A stretch of DNA of 64,000 nucleotides from Pseudophaeobacter flagellatus (GTDB lineage Bacteria; Pseudomonadota; Alphaproteobacteria; Rhodobacterales; Rhodobacteraceae), in NCBI RefSeq assembly GCF_021228235.1, contig NZ_JAJQRG010000007.1, positions 1-64,000 on the forward strand. Reading direction: 5' to 3'. A program made the translations under genes and the position numbers. How positions within the stretch are numbered: the first letter of the stretch is position 1; each line of letters starts with the position of its first letter. Below the pieces are notes generated by a model that had not been told where the DNA came from, searched no databases, and saw only the letters and a program-made list of their open reading frames with translations. Positions 36,301 through 46,450 of the stretch are shown here, in pieces.

Positions 36301-37509
36301 ATGCAAAACCCGCTCCCCTCTGCGCATCCCACGATGAGCAAGCCACATATCGCGACACTGATCCTTCTGGCAGGGCTATCGGCCCTGGCGATGAATGTCT
36401 TTCTACCTGCCCTGCCCGGCATGGCGGAACATTTTCAGGCTGACTACCGGCTGATGCAGCTTTCCGTGGCACTCTATCTTGGGGTCAACGCGGCGGTGCA
36501 GATCGTGGTGGGGCCGATTTCAGACAAGATGGGACGCCGCCCGGTAATTCTGGCCAGCATTCTGCTGTTCATCCTGGCGACACTGGGCTGTATCTTTGCC
36601 CCCACCGCCGAGATCTTCCTGGTGTTTCGCATGGCCCAGGCAGCGATTGCCGCGACCATGGTGCTTAGCCGAGCGGCGGTGCGTGATATCTATGACACCG
36701 ACCGGGCGGCCAGCATGCTGGGCTATGTCACCATGGGGGTGGCGGTTGTGCCGATGATCAGCCCGGCCATTGGCGGGGTGCTGGATCAGCTGTTTGGCTG
36801 GCAATCCAACTTCTGGCTTTTGGCGCTCTGTGCCGCCCTGGTCTATATGCTGACCTATTTTGATTTTGGTGAAACTGCCGTCAAAAGCGGCAAGACGCTA
36901 GCAGCGCAGTTTGCAGAATACCCCGAGCTGATCTTCTCGCCGCGCTTTTGGGGCTATTCGCTGGCCTCTGGTCTCGCCTCGGGTTCTTTCTTTGCCTATC
37001 TTGGCGGGGCACCGTTTCTGGGGGCAAATCTCTATGGGCTGAGCCCGGCAATGCTGGGGCTGTTCTTCTCAACCCCGGCGGTGGGCTATTTCTTTGGCAA
37101 CTTTATCTCGGGGCGCTTTTCGATGCGCTTCGGCATCAATCGGATGGTGCTCTGGGGCTGTATCGTAAATGGCTGCGGCGTTGCGCTATCGCTGTCGCTG
37201 GCGCTGGCGGGACTGGATTCGGTCTATTCCTTCTTTGGCCTGATGTGCATCGTCGGGCTGGGCAATGGCATGGCAATCCCCAATGCCACAGCCGGGGCGA
37301 TCTCTGTGCGGCCACATCTTGCGGGTTCTGCCTCGGGGTTGAGTGGCGCAATCATGCTGGGCGGCGGTGCTGGCCTTAGCGGCATGGCCGGCTGGGTTCT
37401 GGTACCCGGCACCACCGCTGTCCCCCTGCTGCTGATCATGTTCTGCACCGCCATACTGGGGCTGCTTTCCATTGCCATGGTGATCAAGCGCGAGCAGAGC
37501 CTGCACTAG
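36301..37509 (+). CDS. MFS multidrug efflux transporter, Bcr/CflA type
   Basis: A 402-residue, twelve-segment MFS protein. The first loop motif GPISDKMGRRPV (about residue 75), the Bcr-type AQAAIAATMVLSRAAVRDIYD, and FGWQSNFWLLAL are diagnostic of the Bcr/CflA drug-resistance family. It lies 48 bases after the protease stop and may share its transcript. An alternative start is at 36334; neither has a clear ribosome site. Confidence 0.88.
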   Translation: MQNPLPSAHPTMSKPHIATLILLAGLSALAMNVFLPALPGMAEHFQADYRLMQLSVALYLGVNAAVQIVVGPISDKMGRRPVILASILLFILATLGCIFAPTAEIFLVFRMAQAAIAATMVLSRAAVRDIYDTDRAASMLGYVTMGVAVVPMISPAIGGVLDQLFGWQSNFWLLALCAALVYMLTYFDFGETAVKSGKTLAAQFAEYPELIFSPRFWGYSLASGLASGSFFAYLGGAPFLGANLYGLSPAMLGLFFSTPAVGYFFGNFISGRFSMRFGINRMVLWGCIVNGCGVALSLSLALAGLDSVYSFFGLMCIVGLGNGMAIPNATAGAISVRPHLAGSASGLSGAIMLGGGAGLSGMAGWVLVPGTTAVPLLLIMFCTAILGLLSIAMVIKREQSLH

Positions 37510-37611
37510 CAGGACCAGCCCTGCCTGCCACACCTTGGCCCGATACCCCATAACCCGATACCCTACCAACGATCGCCCGCAACAGGCGGCATGCCATTTG
37601 CCGTCGGCAGC

Positions 37612-37662
37612 TTGCATCGTGAAATTTGCATTTATACAGTAGCGGTACCCGGAATTTGCAAA
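37612..37662. promoter_or_regulatory. TTTGCAAA-type half-sites before pccR
   Basis: TTGCAT at 37612, TTTGCATT at 37625 and an exact TTTGCAAA at 37655 lie in the 60 bases before pccR. They match the half-site seen before pccB and would allow autoregulation. Confidence 0.55.
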
Positions 37663-37673
37663 GGTGCCCCCCA

Positions 37674-39062
37674 ATGGCCACTCAGAAACTCTATGCTGGT
37701 GCCAAACTGCGTGAAATGCGCACCCGGCTTGACCTGACGCAAAAGGGTTTTGCCGCCAAGCTTGGCGTCTCTCTGCCCTATCTGAACCAGATGGAGAACA
37801 ACAACCGCCCCGTTTCCACCACGGTTGTTTTGGCCCTGGCGCAAGAATTTGGCATGGATGTCACCGAATTATCGACTGGCGATAGCGAACGCCTGGTCAG
37901 TGACATGCGCGAGGCCATGGCCGACCCAGTTTTTGCCGATGACACCCCGCCGCTGGCGGATCTGCGGCTTACAGCATCAAATGCACCGGCCCTGGCGCGC
38001 GCCTTTCTCAGCCTGCACCGCGCCTATCGCCAAACACATGAGCGCCTTGCCTCGCTGGACGAGGCACTGGGGCGCGAGGATTCCCGCATTCAGGCCAGCC
38101 CCTGGGAAGAAGTGCGCGATTTCTTCCATTATTGCGACAACTACATTGACGCGGTGGATCGGGCCGCCGAACGCTTTGCCGGCTCTGCGGATGCCCGGCT
38201 GGCAGCCACCACCGCTCTGGAAACCGCAGGCATCACCATTTTGATCTGCGACATGGAAGGGCTACGCCACTATGACCCCGAGAGCCGCACCCTACGACTG
38301 TCAAACCGCGCCACGCCGTCAACCCAGGTGTTTCAGCTGCTGTTGCAGGTTGCCCTGTTCAGCCAGGACAGCCTGCTAGAGGCCACCTTGGATTTTGCCC
38401 GCTTCCAAAGCGACGAAGCCCGCGCCATCGCCAAGATTGGCCTGGCGAACTATTTCGCCGGGGCAGCGCTGATGCCCTATGGCCGTTTTCTGGCCGCCGC
38501 CCAAGAGGACCGCCATGATCTGGAGCGGCTCGCCATCCGGTTTAGCGCCTCGATAGAGCAAGTGGCGCATCGCTTGTCGACCCTGCAGCGCCCCGGCGCC
38601 AAGGGGATCCCGTTCTTTTTTGTCCGGGTTGATCAGGCAGGCACCATCACCAAGCGGCACTCGGCCACACGGTTGCAGTTTGCCCGCTTTGGGGGCGCCT
38701 GCCCATTGTGGAATGTACACCGCGCCTTTGAAACGCCTGGACGTTTTCTACGCCAGCTGGCCGAAACTCCGGATGGGGTCCGCTATATTTCGCTGGCGCG
38801 GGATGTCTCAAAACCTGGTGGAGCCTTTGGCGCGCCGGTGCGCCGCTACGCCATTTCCCTAGGCTGTGAGTTACGCCACGCAGAGGCCCTGGTCTATGCT
38901 GACAATCTGGAGACGCGCCATGATACGGCCTTTGAACCCATCGGCATTTCCTGCCGCATCTGCGAGCGCACGAACTGCCACCAACGTTCGGTTCCGCCGC
39001 TAGAACGCCGCCTCAGCATCAACAGCGACCAGCGCGGGGTGCTCCCCTATGAGGTGAGCTGA
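37674..39062 (+). CDS. pccR: Short-chain fatty acyl-CoA regulator PccR (ScfR family)
   Basis: A 462-residue regulator. An XRE helix-turn-helix fills residues about 9 to 62 (LREMRTRLDLTQKGFAAKLG and SLPYLNQMENNNRP). A metallopeptidase-like domain (DUF955-type) occupies about 150 to 300 without a full HEXXH, and the C-terminal DUF2083-type domain holds four Cys in FEPIGISCRICERTNCHQR and elsewhere that resemble a metal site. This is the ScfR architecture; PccR activates propionyl-CoA carboxylase genes when propionyl-CoA is present. Boxes before pccB and itself support this. Confidence 0.9.
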   Translation: MATQKLYAGAKLREMRTRLDLTQKGFAAKLGVSLPYLNQMENNNRPVSTTVVLALAQEFGMDVTELSTGDSERLVSDMREAMADPVFADDTPPLADLRLTASNAPALARAFLSLHRAYRQTHERLASLDEALGREDSRIQASPWEEVRDFFHYCDNYIDAVDRAAERFAGSADARLAATTALETAGITILICDMEGLRHYDPESRTLRLSNRATPSTQVFQLLLQVALFSQDSLLEATLDFARFQSDEARAIAKIGLANYFAGAALMPYGRFLAAAQEDRHDLERLAIRFSASIEQVAHRLSTLQRPGAKGIPFFFVRVDQAGTITKRHSATRLQFARFGGACPLWNVHRAFETPGRFLRQLAETPDGVRYISLARDVSKPGGAFGAPVRRYAISLGCELRHAEALVYADNLETRHDTAFEPIGISCRICERTNCHQRSVPPLERRLSINSDQRGVLPYEVS

Positions 39063-39118
39063 CCCCCTGAAGGCCTTGAGGCGATACAGCTGCCAGACGC
39101 CCGCAGTGGATGGCAAAA

Positions 39119-39145
39119 AAGGGGGCGCGCGATCGCCGCCCCCTT
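39119..39145. terminator. Terminator between pccR and the DUF465 gene
   Basis: AAGGGGGCG and CGCCCCCTT arms with an A-run before. It works for the minus-strand DUF465 gene and also follows pccR on plus. Confidence 0.75.
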
Positions 39146-39193
39146 GCTGTCTTTTCAGCCGCGCCCAGGATACCTAAGGCGGACCAATTGCAT

Positions 39194-39433
39194 TCAGGTT
39201 TTGGCCAGAATATCCCAGATCTGGTCCTTCAGCGCGCCACGCTTCTTGCGCAGGTCCACTTCTGCCAGCTCATCTACCGGCTCGACGTTGGTTTCGGCCC
39301 GGTGCACCGCGCGGTTCACATCGTGGTAGTCATCTGCCAGTTTGGCAAAATGGGCATCAGACTGTTTCAACTGGCTGATCACCTCGGCCTTTTCGGGAAA
39401 TTCTGCAGCCAGTTCATGCGGGGTATTGGACAT
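39194..39433 (-). CDS. YdcH/DUF465 small protein
   Basis: A 79-residue helical hairpin protein. Pattern: HELAAEFPEKAEVISQLKQS, HFAKLADDYHDVNRAVHRAE, then LRKKRGALKDQIWDIL, the standard DUF465 coiled coil (as in YdcH). Cytoplasmic; no defined role. A clear start follows GGAGCG. Confidence 0.9.
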   Translation of the reverse strand: MSNTPHELAAEFPEKAEVISQLKQSDAHFAKLADDYHDVNRAVHRAETNVEPVDELAEVDLRKKRGALKDQIWDILAKT

Positions 39434-39572
39434 CTGTTCGCTCCTTCATATCGTTCACCCGCAGCCTATGATTCCCGCCATTGGGCCACCTTGATACGGA
39501 TCAATTCCCCTGAAAAGTTAGCACCTTGGACCGCAGCCGTGACATTGCTGTGCGCCACAGGCAAAGCACCAG

Positions 39573-41228
39573 CTAGCGCTGGCTGTCCTGCCAGTTATCA
39601 TGGAACCAGGGCACCGCGTTGGAGGCCGACAGACGGCGCCCCAGGATATGGTCTGCCGCTTTTTCCCCGGTCATGATCGAAGGGCCGTTGAGATTGCCAT
39701 TGGTGATGCGCGGAAAGATCGAACTATCGGCAACCCGCAGCCCTGCAACGCCGATGACCCGGCATTCTGGGTCAACAACAGCCATCGGATCGTCCAGCGC
39801 CCCCATCTTGCAGGTGCCACAGGGGTGATAGGCGCTTTCAGCGTGTTGCCGGATAAAGCTGTCGATCTCCTCATCGCTTTGCAGCGCTTCGCCAGGCTGG
39901 ATTTCGTGTTTGACAAATGGCAGCATGGCCTCCTGCGCAAAAATCTCACGCGTTAGGCGCACGCATTTGCGAAAATCGATCCAGTCCTGCTCGGTCGACA
40001 TATAGTTGAAAGAGATTTTTGGCGCATCCTTTGGTTCAGCGCTGGCCAGGGTTACCTCGCCACGCGAACTTGACCGCATCGGCCCCACATGCGCCTGAAA
40101 GCCATGGCCTTCGGCTGCCGCCTGGCCATCATAGCGCACCGCAATGGGCAAAAAGTGATACTGGATATCGGGATAGTCGACGCCCTTGTCCGAGCGGATG
40201 AACGCGGCGCTTTCAAACTGGTTAGATGCCCCAAGCCCAGTCTTGGTGAACAGCCACTGTGCGCCAACCCAGGCCTTGCCCAAAAGGTTCCAGTATTTGA
40301 ACAGGGTGATCGGCTGCTTGCAGGCATATTGGAAATAGAATTCCAGGTGATCTTGCAGGTTTTGCCCAACGCCGGGACGATCTGCGACCAGATCGATGCC
40401 ATGCTCCGCCAGGTGTTTGGCCGGACCAATGCCCGACAGCATCAGCAGCTTTGGTGAATTCAGCGAGCTGGCCGCCAGGATCACCTCCTCTGTGGCCTCG
40501 ACCACCTCAACCTTGCCGCCGCGCTCAATCTCAACCCCGGTGGCGCGCCCCTCCTGGATCATCACTTTGCGCGCCAGGGCGCGGATCATGGTGCAGCTGT
40601 CGCGCTTCAACGCCGGGCGCAGATAGGCATTGGCCGCCGACCAGCGCTGGCCCTTGTAGACGGTCATCTCCATCGGGCCAAAGCCCTCTTGCTGTTCACC
40701 ATTGTAATCTGCTGTCACAGGATAACCCGCCTGCTGCCCGGCAGAGACAAAGGCTGCATGCAGCGGGTTGTCGCGCGGGCCGCGAGTGACATGCAGCGGG
40801 CCGTCACTGCCACGCCAGTCCGGGTCACCGCCCTGGCCACGGGCATCCCAGGTTTCCATACGTTTGAAATAGGGCAACACATCTGCGTAGGACCAGCCCT
40901 GCGCGCCGCTTTCGGCCCAGTAGTTATAGTCGCCGGCGTGCCCGCGAACATAGACCATTCCATTGATCGAAGAAGACCCGCCGATCACCTTGCCACGCGG
41001 CGTCACCAGCTCGCGATTGTCCAGATGCGGTTCCGGCTGGGACTTATAGCCCCAGTCGTACAGCGACATGTTCATCGGGTAGGACAACGCCCCCGGCATC
41101 TGGATAAACGGGCCCGCATCACTGCCGCCATGTTCGATGATCAGTACCGACTTTCCCGCTTCTGATAGCCGGTAGGCCATGGCACAGCCCGCCGAGCCTG
41201 CCCCCACAATCACATAATCCGCTTTCAT
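39573..41228 (-). CDS. betA: Choline dehydrogenase
   Basis: A 551-residue GMC-family flavoprotein that oxidises choline to betaine aldehyde. FAD loop [19 protein letters not shown] is at the N-terminus; GMC signatures [18 protein letters not shown] and GILNSPKLL-type (here [16 protein letters not shown]) follow; the C-terminal active-site His is in [13 protein letters not shown] and the Asn pair in [11 protein letters not shown]. Intact. The start at 41228 has GGAG upstream. It is the last gene of betCBA, separated from betB by the unusual double hairpin. Confidence 0.95.
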   Translation of the reverse strand: MKADYVIVGAGSAGCAMAYRLSEAGKSVLIIEHGGSDAGPFIQMPGALSYPMNMSLYDWGYKSQPEPHLDNRELVTPRGKVIGGSSSINGMVYVRGHAGDYNYWAESGAQGWSYADVLPYFKRMETWDARGQGGDPDWRGSDGPLHVTRGPRDNPLHAAFVSAGQQAGYPVTADYNGEQQEGFGPMEMTVYKGQRWSAANAYLRPALKRDSCTMIRALARKVMIQEGRATGVEIERGGKVEVVEATEEVILAASSLNSPKLLMLSGIGPAKHLAEHGIDLVADRPGVGQNLQDHLEFYFQYACKQPITLFKYWNLLGKAWVGAQWLFTKTGLGASNQFESAAFIRSDKGVDYPDIQYHFLPIAVRYDGQAAAEGHGFQAHVGPMRSSSRGEVTLASAEPKDAPKISFNYMSTEQDWIDFRKCVRLTREIFAQEAMLPFVKHEIQPGEALQSDEEIDSFIRQHAESAYHPCGTCKMGALDDPMAVVDPECRVIGVAGLRVADSSIFPRITNGNLNGPSIMTGEKAADHILGRRLSASNAVPWFHDNWQDSQR

Positions 41229-41386
41229 CGCATGTCTCCATCGCAAAGTCTCACCGGGTCAAAAAAGCAGCAAGGCCGCGCGCAGGCGCGGTGCATCCTT
41301 TGGCCGGTGGAACTCTGCTTCACCATTGGTCTGGCCCGCTGCGGACGCGTCGCGCCTTCAGCGGGTTTCTCAGCATCCCCTGCCTC

Positions 41387-41437
41387 TTGCCCTTTTGGGC
41401 AACGGGGCGGGTGGGTGGGCGTTGCCCAAAAGGGCAA
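41387..41437. repeat. Double-hairpin inverted repeat with G-quadruplex-type loop between betB and betA
   Basis: Left arm TTGCCCTTTTGGGCAAC (41387 to 41403) and right arm GTTGCCCAAAAGGGCAA (41421 to 41437) are perfect 17-base complements. Each arm also folds on itself (TTGCCC-4 bases-GGGCAA). The 17-base loop reads GGGG-C-GGG-T-GGG-T-GGG-C, an ideal G-quadruplex motif. The right arm touches the betB stop. It could attenuate betA transcription. Confidence 0.75.
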
Positions 41438-42895
41438 TCAGAACGCCGCTTCAACATCGCCCATGCGCACATAGACCGATTTCACCTGGCTAAAGTGCTT
41501 CAAGGCCTCTTTGGAGTTTTCACGCCCCACTCCCGAGGCCTTTACCCCGCCAAAGGGCGCCTCGACCGGTGCGTCATTGTAAGAGTTGATAAAGCAGCTA
41601 CCGGCCTCAAGCTGGCCGATCACCCGGTGCGCCCGCGTGAAATCTTTGGTGAATACCCCAGCCGACAGGCCAAACTCGGTATCATTGGCCCGTGCCACCA
41701 CCTCATCTTCGCTGTCGAACTCCAGCACCGACATGACAGGTCCAAAGATCTCTTCGCGCGCAATGGTCATATCATCCGTCACATCGGCAAAAACCGTGGG
41801 CTGCAGATACCAGCCCGGCATGTCACAGCGCGCCCCGCCGCAGATCAGGCGGGCGCCCTCGGATTTGCCCTTTTCAATATAGCCAAGCACGATATTCATC
41901 TGGGCCTCATTGACCATGGGGCCAAAGCTTGTCGCCTCATCCAGCGGATCGCCAATCACCGCAGTGCCAACGCGTTCGGCCAGACGGGCCAGGAACTTTT
42001 CCTTGATGCCCTTTTGCACAAAGACCCGGGTACCATTGGAACAGACCTGCCCCGAGGAATAGAAATTGCCATTGATGGCACCGCCGACGGCATTGTCGAT
42101 ATCCGCATCATCAAAGATGATCAGAGGGGATTTTCCGCCCAGCTCCATGGTGACATGCTTCATCCCCGCCGCAGCCGCCGCATAGACTTTTTTGCCGGTT
42201 GATGCCGATCCAGTCAGCGAGACCTTGTTGACCCGCGGATCCGTCACCAGTGCCGCCCCGACATCGCCCAGCCCCTGCACCACATTGAACACCCCGGCAG
42301 GCAGCCCCGCCTCATGCAGGATCTCGGCAACTTTCAAGGCGCAAAGCGGTGTTGCCTCGGAAGGCTTGAACACCATGGTATTGCCACAGGCAAGGGCCGG
42401 CGCGCCCTTCCAGCAGGCGATCTGCGTCGGATAGTTCCAAGCGCCAATCCCCACACAAAGCCCCAAGGCTTCGCGGATGGTATAAACCCAGTCTTCGCCC
42501 AACTGGATATGTTCACCGGACAGACTGGCTGCCAAACCGCCAAAATATTCCAGCGCATCGGCACCCGAGGTGGCATCCGCCACCAGGGTTTCCTGCAGCG
42601 GTTTGCCGGTGTCATAGGTTTCCAACACCGACAGATCATGATTGCGGTCCCGCATGATATCGGCCGCCCGGCGCAGGACGCGGCCGCGTTCCGTACCAGT
42701 CATGGCCGCCCAGGCCTGTTGCGCGGCCTTACCGCTGGCCAGCGCCTGTTCGACAATTTCAGGTGTCGCCGCATGTACCCTGGCGATCTGTTCACCCGTT
42801 GCGGCGTAGATCACCGGAATGGCGGTTCCGGATGTGTCTTCGACATAGGCGCCATTGATGAAATGGCTGGCTTTGGGTTGGGCGGGATGAGTCAT
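41438..42895 (-). CDS. betB: Betaine aldehyde dehydrogenase
   Basis: A 485-residue NAD-dependent aldehyde dehydrogenase. The active-site Glu lies in [16 protein letters not shown] and the catalytic Cys in [16 protein letters not shown]; the NAD fold has [13 protein letters not shown]. The betaine aldehyde type is supported by its place between betC and betA. The start has GGAGG upstream. Converts betaine aldehyde to glycine betaine, the compatible solute. Confidence 0.95.
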   Translation of the reverse strand: MTHPAQPKASHFINGAYVEDTSGTAIPVIYAATGEQIARVHAATPEIVEQALASGKAAQQAWAAMTGTERGRVLRRAADIMRDRNHDLSVLETYDTGKPLQETLVADATSGADALEYFGGLAASLSGEHIQLGEDWVYTIREALGLCVGIGAWNYPTQIACWKGAPALACGNTMVFKPSEATPLCALKVAEILHEAGLPAGVFNVVQGLGDVGAALVTDPRVNKVSLTGSASTGKKVYAAAAAGMKHVTMELGGKSPLIIFDDADIDNAVGGAINGNFYSSGQVCSNGTRVFVQKGIKEKFLARLAERVGTAVIGDPLDEATSFGPMVNEAQMNIVLGYIEKGKSEGARLICGGARCDMPGWYLQPTVFADVTDDMTIAREEIFGPVMSVLEFDSEDEVVARANDTEFGLSAGVFTKDFTRAHRVIGQLEAGSCFINSYNDAPVEAPFGGVKASGVGRENSKEALKHFSQVKSVYVRMGDVEAAF

Positions 42896-42918
42896 GATTT
42901 TATGCCTCCGGCGGGGAT

Positions 42919-42932
42919 ATTTGGGGCCAAAT
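42919..42932. repeat. Short palindrome in the betC-betB gap
   Basis: ATTTGG-GG-CCAAAT within the sequence GGCGGGGATATTTGGGGCC. I recall similar GGCGGGGATATTT-x-GGCCAAA sequences scattered in Roseobacter intergenic spaces; only this copy was noticed in the window. Confidence 0.35.
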
Positions 42933-42957
42933 GAACTGGCGGGATGCGGAATTGGGG

Positions 42958-44466
42958 CTATTCGCCCCGGGGAAAGCGTTTGTTTTCCTCAAGGGTGTTG
43001 AGGTCCATGTGGTTGCGCATGTAGCGCTCTGAGGCCTGTTGCAGCGGCTGGTAGTCCCAGGGGTAGTAACCGCCCTGGCGCAGCGCTTCGTAGACCACCC
43101 AGCGTCGTGCCTGGCTGACGCGGACATCGGCATCGAACTGCGCCAGATCCCAACGGGCTTCGGATTTGGCGCGCAGGGTTTGCAGGGTGTCGGCATGAGC
43201 GGGATCAGCGGCCAGGTTGGTCAGCTCTTGCGGATCGGCCTCTAGGTCGAACAGCTGGTCGGGATCCAGGGCACAGCGGCAGTATTTCCATTTGCCATCG
43301 CGCAGCGAGACCAGCGGCGCGTAGGAGGCCTCGGCAGCGTATTCCATCGCAACCGGGCTGGTGCGCTCTTGCCCCTGCGCGAGTGGCATCAGATCTTCGC
43401 CATCGGTCCAGGGGGCGATCTCTTCCATCGGCAGGCCCGCCAGCGCCCCGAGGGTGGGGTTCACATCCAGCGTTGAGACAGGCGTTTCAATCAGCCCGAC
43501 GGGCAGATCAGGGGAGGAAATCATCAAGGGCACCCGCGCCGAACCTTCAAAGAAGCTCATCTTGAACCAGAGGCCCCGCTCACCCAGCATATCGCCGTGG
43601 TCAGAGACAAAGAAAATCGTTGCCTCCTGTCGGGTGTCTTCCAGCACCTGCAGGATCGCTCCGATCTTGTCATCAAGATACGAGATATTGGCAAAATAGG
43701 CGCGACGGGACCGTTTGATATTTTCTTCGGTAATGTCAAAGCTGCGCCAATCATTGGCATCAAAGATCCGCTGAGCATGGGGGTCGTGATCGTCGTAGTT
43801 CATTGCCGGAACCTGTGGCAGCAGGTGTTCGCAGCCCTCGTAGAGATCCCAGTATTTTTTACGCGCCACATAGGGGTCATGCGGATGGGTGAAACTGACG
43901 GTCAGCGCCCAGGGGCGATCATCCAGCCCGCGCGACAATTCATAGAGTTTCGAGGTGGCATTATAGGCCACCTCATCGTCGTATTCCATCTGGTTCGAGG
44001 TCTCGGCAATGCCGGCCCCGGTGACCGAGCCCATGTTGTGATACCACCAGTCAATGCGCTCTCCGGGTTTGCGGTAGTCCGGCGTCCAGCCAAAATCGGC
44101 CGGGTAGATATCAGTGGTCAGCCGGTCTTCAAACCCATGCAACTGATCAGGGCCGACAAAGTGCATTTTTCCCGACAGACAGGTGTAATACCCGGCGCGA
44201 CGCAGATGATGCGCATAGGTGGGTATGTCACTGCGGAACTCTGCCGCATTGTCATAGACCCCTGTACGGGACGGCAACTGGCCGGACATAAAGCTGGCCC
44301 GCCCGGGCGCACAGAGCGGCGATCCGGTATAGGCATTGGCAAACCGCGTCGAACGCGCCGCCAATTTCTTCAGATTGGGCGCATGCAGCCAGTCCGCCGG
44401 GCCATCTGGAAACAGCGTTCCGTTCAGCTGATCAACCATAATAATCAGAATATTTGGCTTGCTCAT
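42958..44466 (-). CDS. betC: Choline sulfatase
   Basis: A 502-residue sulfatase that frees choline from choline-O-sulfate. The formylglycine signature C-x-P-x-R is at Cys 52 ([18 protein letters not shown]), the metal site [12 protein letters not shown] at the N-terminus, and the [13 protein letters not shown] motif near residue 290. The C-terminal tail ([20 protein letters not shown]) is typical of choline sulfatases, which use it for choline binding. First gene of the betCBA operon. Confidence 0.94.
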   Translation of the reverse strand: MSKPNILIIMVDQLNGTLFPDGPADWLHAPNLKKLAARSTRFANAYTGSPLCAPGRASFMSGQLPSRTGVYDNAAEFRSDIPTYAHHLRRAGYYTCLSGKMHFVGPDQLHGFEDRLTTDIYPADFGWTPDYRKPGERIDWWYHNMGSVTGAGIAETSNQMEYDDEVAYNATSKLYELSRGLDDRPWALTVSFTHPHDPYVARKKYWDLYEGCEHLLPQVPAMNYDDHDPHAQRIFDANDWRSFDITEENIKRSRRAYFANISYLDDKIGAILQVLEDTRQEATIFFVSDHGDMLGERGLWFKMSFFEGSARVPLMISSPDLPVGLIETPVSTLDVNPTLGALAGLPMEEIAPWTDGEDLMPLAQGQERTSPVAMEYAAEASYAPLVSLRDGKWKYCRCALDPDQLFDLEADPQELTNLAADPAHADTLQTLRAKSEARWDLAQFDADVRVSQARRWVVYEALRQGGYYPWDYQPLQQASERYMRNHMDLNTLEENKRFPRGE

Positions 44467-44659
44467 CGACCTGTAGCCCCTCGTGTTTTGGCCGTGAAGC
44501 CAGTTGATTTCGCCCATAGGCCCCCGCCAGGCCGCTGATCAGTGCTAATGCGACGGCGCCCATGCCCCGGCCTGCTGCACCCTGCGCAGCAGGGGACTAG
44601 CCATGGCAGAACACCCATTCGGAGGTCTAGCATAGAAAATCGATTGCAGAAACGCTTTT

Positions 44660-44675
44660 TTAAATCGCCATTTAA
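44660..44675. promoter_or_regulatory. Palindromic operator candidate between betC and betI
   Basis: TTAAAT-CGCC-ATTTAA is a perfect inverted repeat in an AT-rich part of the divergent betC/betI region, 60 bases before betI. BetI represses bet genes from such sites; the exact consensus cannot be confirmed here. Confidence 0.5.
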
Positions 44676-44734
44676 GATTTTTTACCTACAGATCAACTAT
44701 TGAAACCTCCAGCCAAGTAACGCAAAACTCTGCT

Positions 44735-45310
44735 ATGGGAAGAAAACGCATCAGAGACATTCGCAACGAAGAACTGATCGAAGCCACAATTGTGGCGGTG
44801 CATAAACGCGGCTACTCTGTTGTGACGATGGCGGAAATCGCGCGGGAGGCCGGGGCCTCTGCAGCCTCGATCAACTATTACTTCGGCTCAAAGGAAGGCC
44901 TGATGGAGGCCACGATGCGGCACCTGTTACGTAAATTGCGCCATGCCATGATCGAAGGCTACAGCAAGGCGCGCACCCCAAGAGAGCGCCTATACGCGGT
45001 GACAGATGCCAATTTTTCAGATCAGCTCTTTACCGTGCCCCAGTGCAGCCTCTGGATGCAGTTCTGGGCCAATGCGCCCTATGCCCCGCGCCTGTCACGG
45101 CTGCATCGAATCAACCGTACCCGCGTGCGCAGCCATGTGCGGGCCGAATTGGCCAATCTGCTGCCTCTGGAACGGGTGGAAACGGCACGCAGCGCCCTGC
45201 AGTGCTATATGGATGGGGTCTGGCTGGAGGCAGCGCAATCGGAACGCAAAGTCCAGCCTGACGCAGCCCGACGCGCCGCCCATCAGGTGGTAGATCTGAT
45301 CCTGTCCTAG
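44735..45310 (+). CDS. betI: TetR-family repressor BetI
   Basis: A 191-residue TetR regulator. The HTH (residues about 25 to 50) reads YSVVTMAEIAREAGASAASI followed by NYYFGSKEGLMEATMRHLLR, characteristic of BetI. The ligand domain keeps the choline-pocket type sequence around QCSLWMQFWANAPY. It is divergent from betCBA and should repress it, released by choline. Confidence 0.93.
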   Translation: MGRKRIRDIRNEELIEATIVAVHKRGYSVVTMAEIAREAGASAASINYYFGSKEGLMEATMRHLLRKLRHAMIEGYSKARTPRERLYAVTDANFSDQLFTVPQCSLWMQFWANAPYAPRLSRLHRINRTRVRSHVRAELANLLPLERVETARSALQCYMDGVWLEAAQSERKVQPDAARRAAHQVVDLILS

Positions 45311-45416
45311 CCGCCCCGCCTGAGCCAGACAGGTGACAGGGCACGAGCCAGACAGAAACGCTGGAAAGACGGAACCTTTTCAACAGAAAGAAGCGTAGCG
45401 CAAGATCGGCGCTGCC

Positions 45417-46337
45417 TTACACCTTGGTCGCGGCTGCTGGGGGCGTGATCGCCCGCCGCTTTAGCACCGCTTCGCGCCAGGTGATAAAGCTGATGGCTGC
45501 CAAGATCAGACCGCCGCCCAGCACCACCCAGATATCCACCGGCTCGGAAAAGACCAGCGCGCCAAGCAATGTCGCCCAGATCAGCTGAAGGAAAGTCACC
45601 GGCTGCGTCACCGTCACCGGGGCCGATGCAAAGGCCAGCGTCATGGTGAAATGCCCCGCCGTGGCAAAGCAAGCCACCGCAAACAGGATCGCCAGTTCCT
45701 GCAGATTGGGCGTCACCCAGACTGCTGCCGCAAAGGGGGCAAGCCCCAGCGTGACCCAGCCCGACAGCATCGCAACGACAACCACCGGGCTGCTTCCATC
45801 CACGGTGAACTTTGCCAATAGGTAAGAGATGCCAAAAGCAAAAGCGGTGATCAACATGGCAATATGCCCTGGAGAGATCTCGCGGAAGCCCGGCCGCAGA
45901 ATGATCACCGCACCAACCAGTGCCGCAAAGACCGCCAGAATACGCCGCATCGCCAGCTTCTCGCCCAGAAACAGCGCCGCCCCCAGGGTCACATAGATCG
46001 GCGAGAGATAATTCATCGCCGTCACCTCGGCCAGCGGGATCTGTGTCATCGCATAGAACCACAGGATCACCCCACCTGCATGCAGCATGCCGCGGCTGGC
46101 AAACAGCAGCCAGAGTTTCGGCGTCACCCGCGCGCGGCGCAGGGTCGATGCCATCGGGATCAGGAATACCAGCCCCAGAAGGTAGCGCAGAAAGGCCGAT
46201 TCCGCCGGCGGGATCCGATCTCCGAGATATTTGACCAATGCCGTCACCGCGACAAAGCAAAGGCCGGTCGTAAACATCCAGAACACCCCGACAAGGGGGT
46301 TTGTGCTGGGCTGGGCGATATCTGCTTGGCTGCTCAT
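45417..46337 (-). CDS. EamA/RhaT family drug-metabolite transporter
   Basis: A 306-residue ten-segment membrane protein with two EamA halves (about residues 12 to 140 and 155 to 285). The halves have the usual pattern AIRYL-like helices, QIPLAEVTAMNYLSPIYVTLGAALFLGEKL and EVFGALVFSEPVDIWVVLGGG (as LLGALVFSEPVDIW). Substrate unknown. The chosen start lacks an obvious ribosome site; a start 45 bases upstream is possible. Confidence 0.85.
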   Translation of the reverse strand: MSSQADIAQPSTNPLVGVFWMFTTGLCFVAVTALVKYLGDRIPPAESAFLRYLLGLVFLIPMASTLRRARVTPKLWLLFASRGMLHAGGVILWFYAMTQIPLAEVTAMNYLSPIYVTLGAALFLGEKLAMRRILAVFAALVGAVIILRPGFREISPGHIAMLITAFAFGISYLLAKFTVDGSSPVVVVAMLSGWVTLGLAPFAAAVWVTPNLQELAILFAVACFATAGHFTMTLAFASAPVTVTQPVTFLQLIWATLLGALVFSEPVDIWVVLGGGLILAAISFITWREAVLKRRAITPPAAATKV

Positions 46338-46450
46338 GCGGACAACACAACACTCAAACGACAGGAGGCACAACCCTTTCACATGTCAAATACCTCATTT
46401 GATATGTGTTTCCAAAGACCAGTGCTGCCTGCCACGGCGTCCAGGTGGGG

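Noticed and set aside
45307-46353. 348-codon minus-strand ORF
   Set aside because: Overlaps the EamA transporter in another frame; Gly/Cys-rich composition typical of shadow frames.
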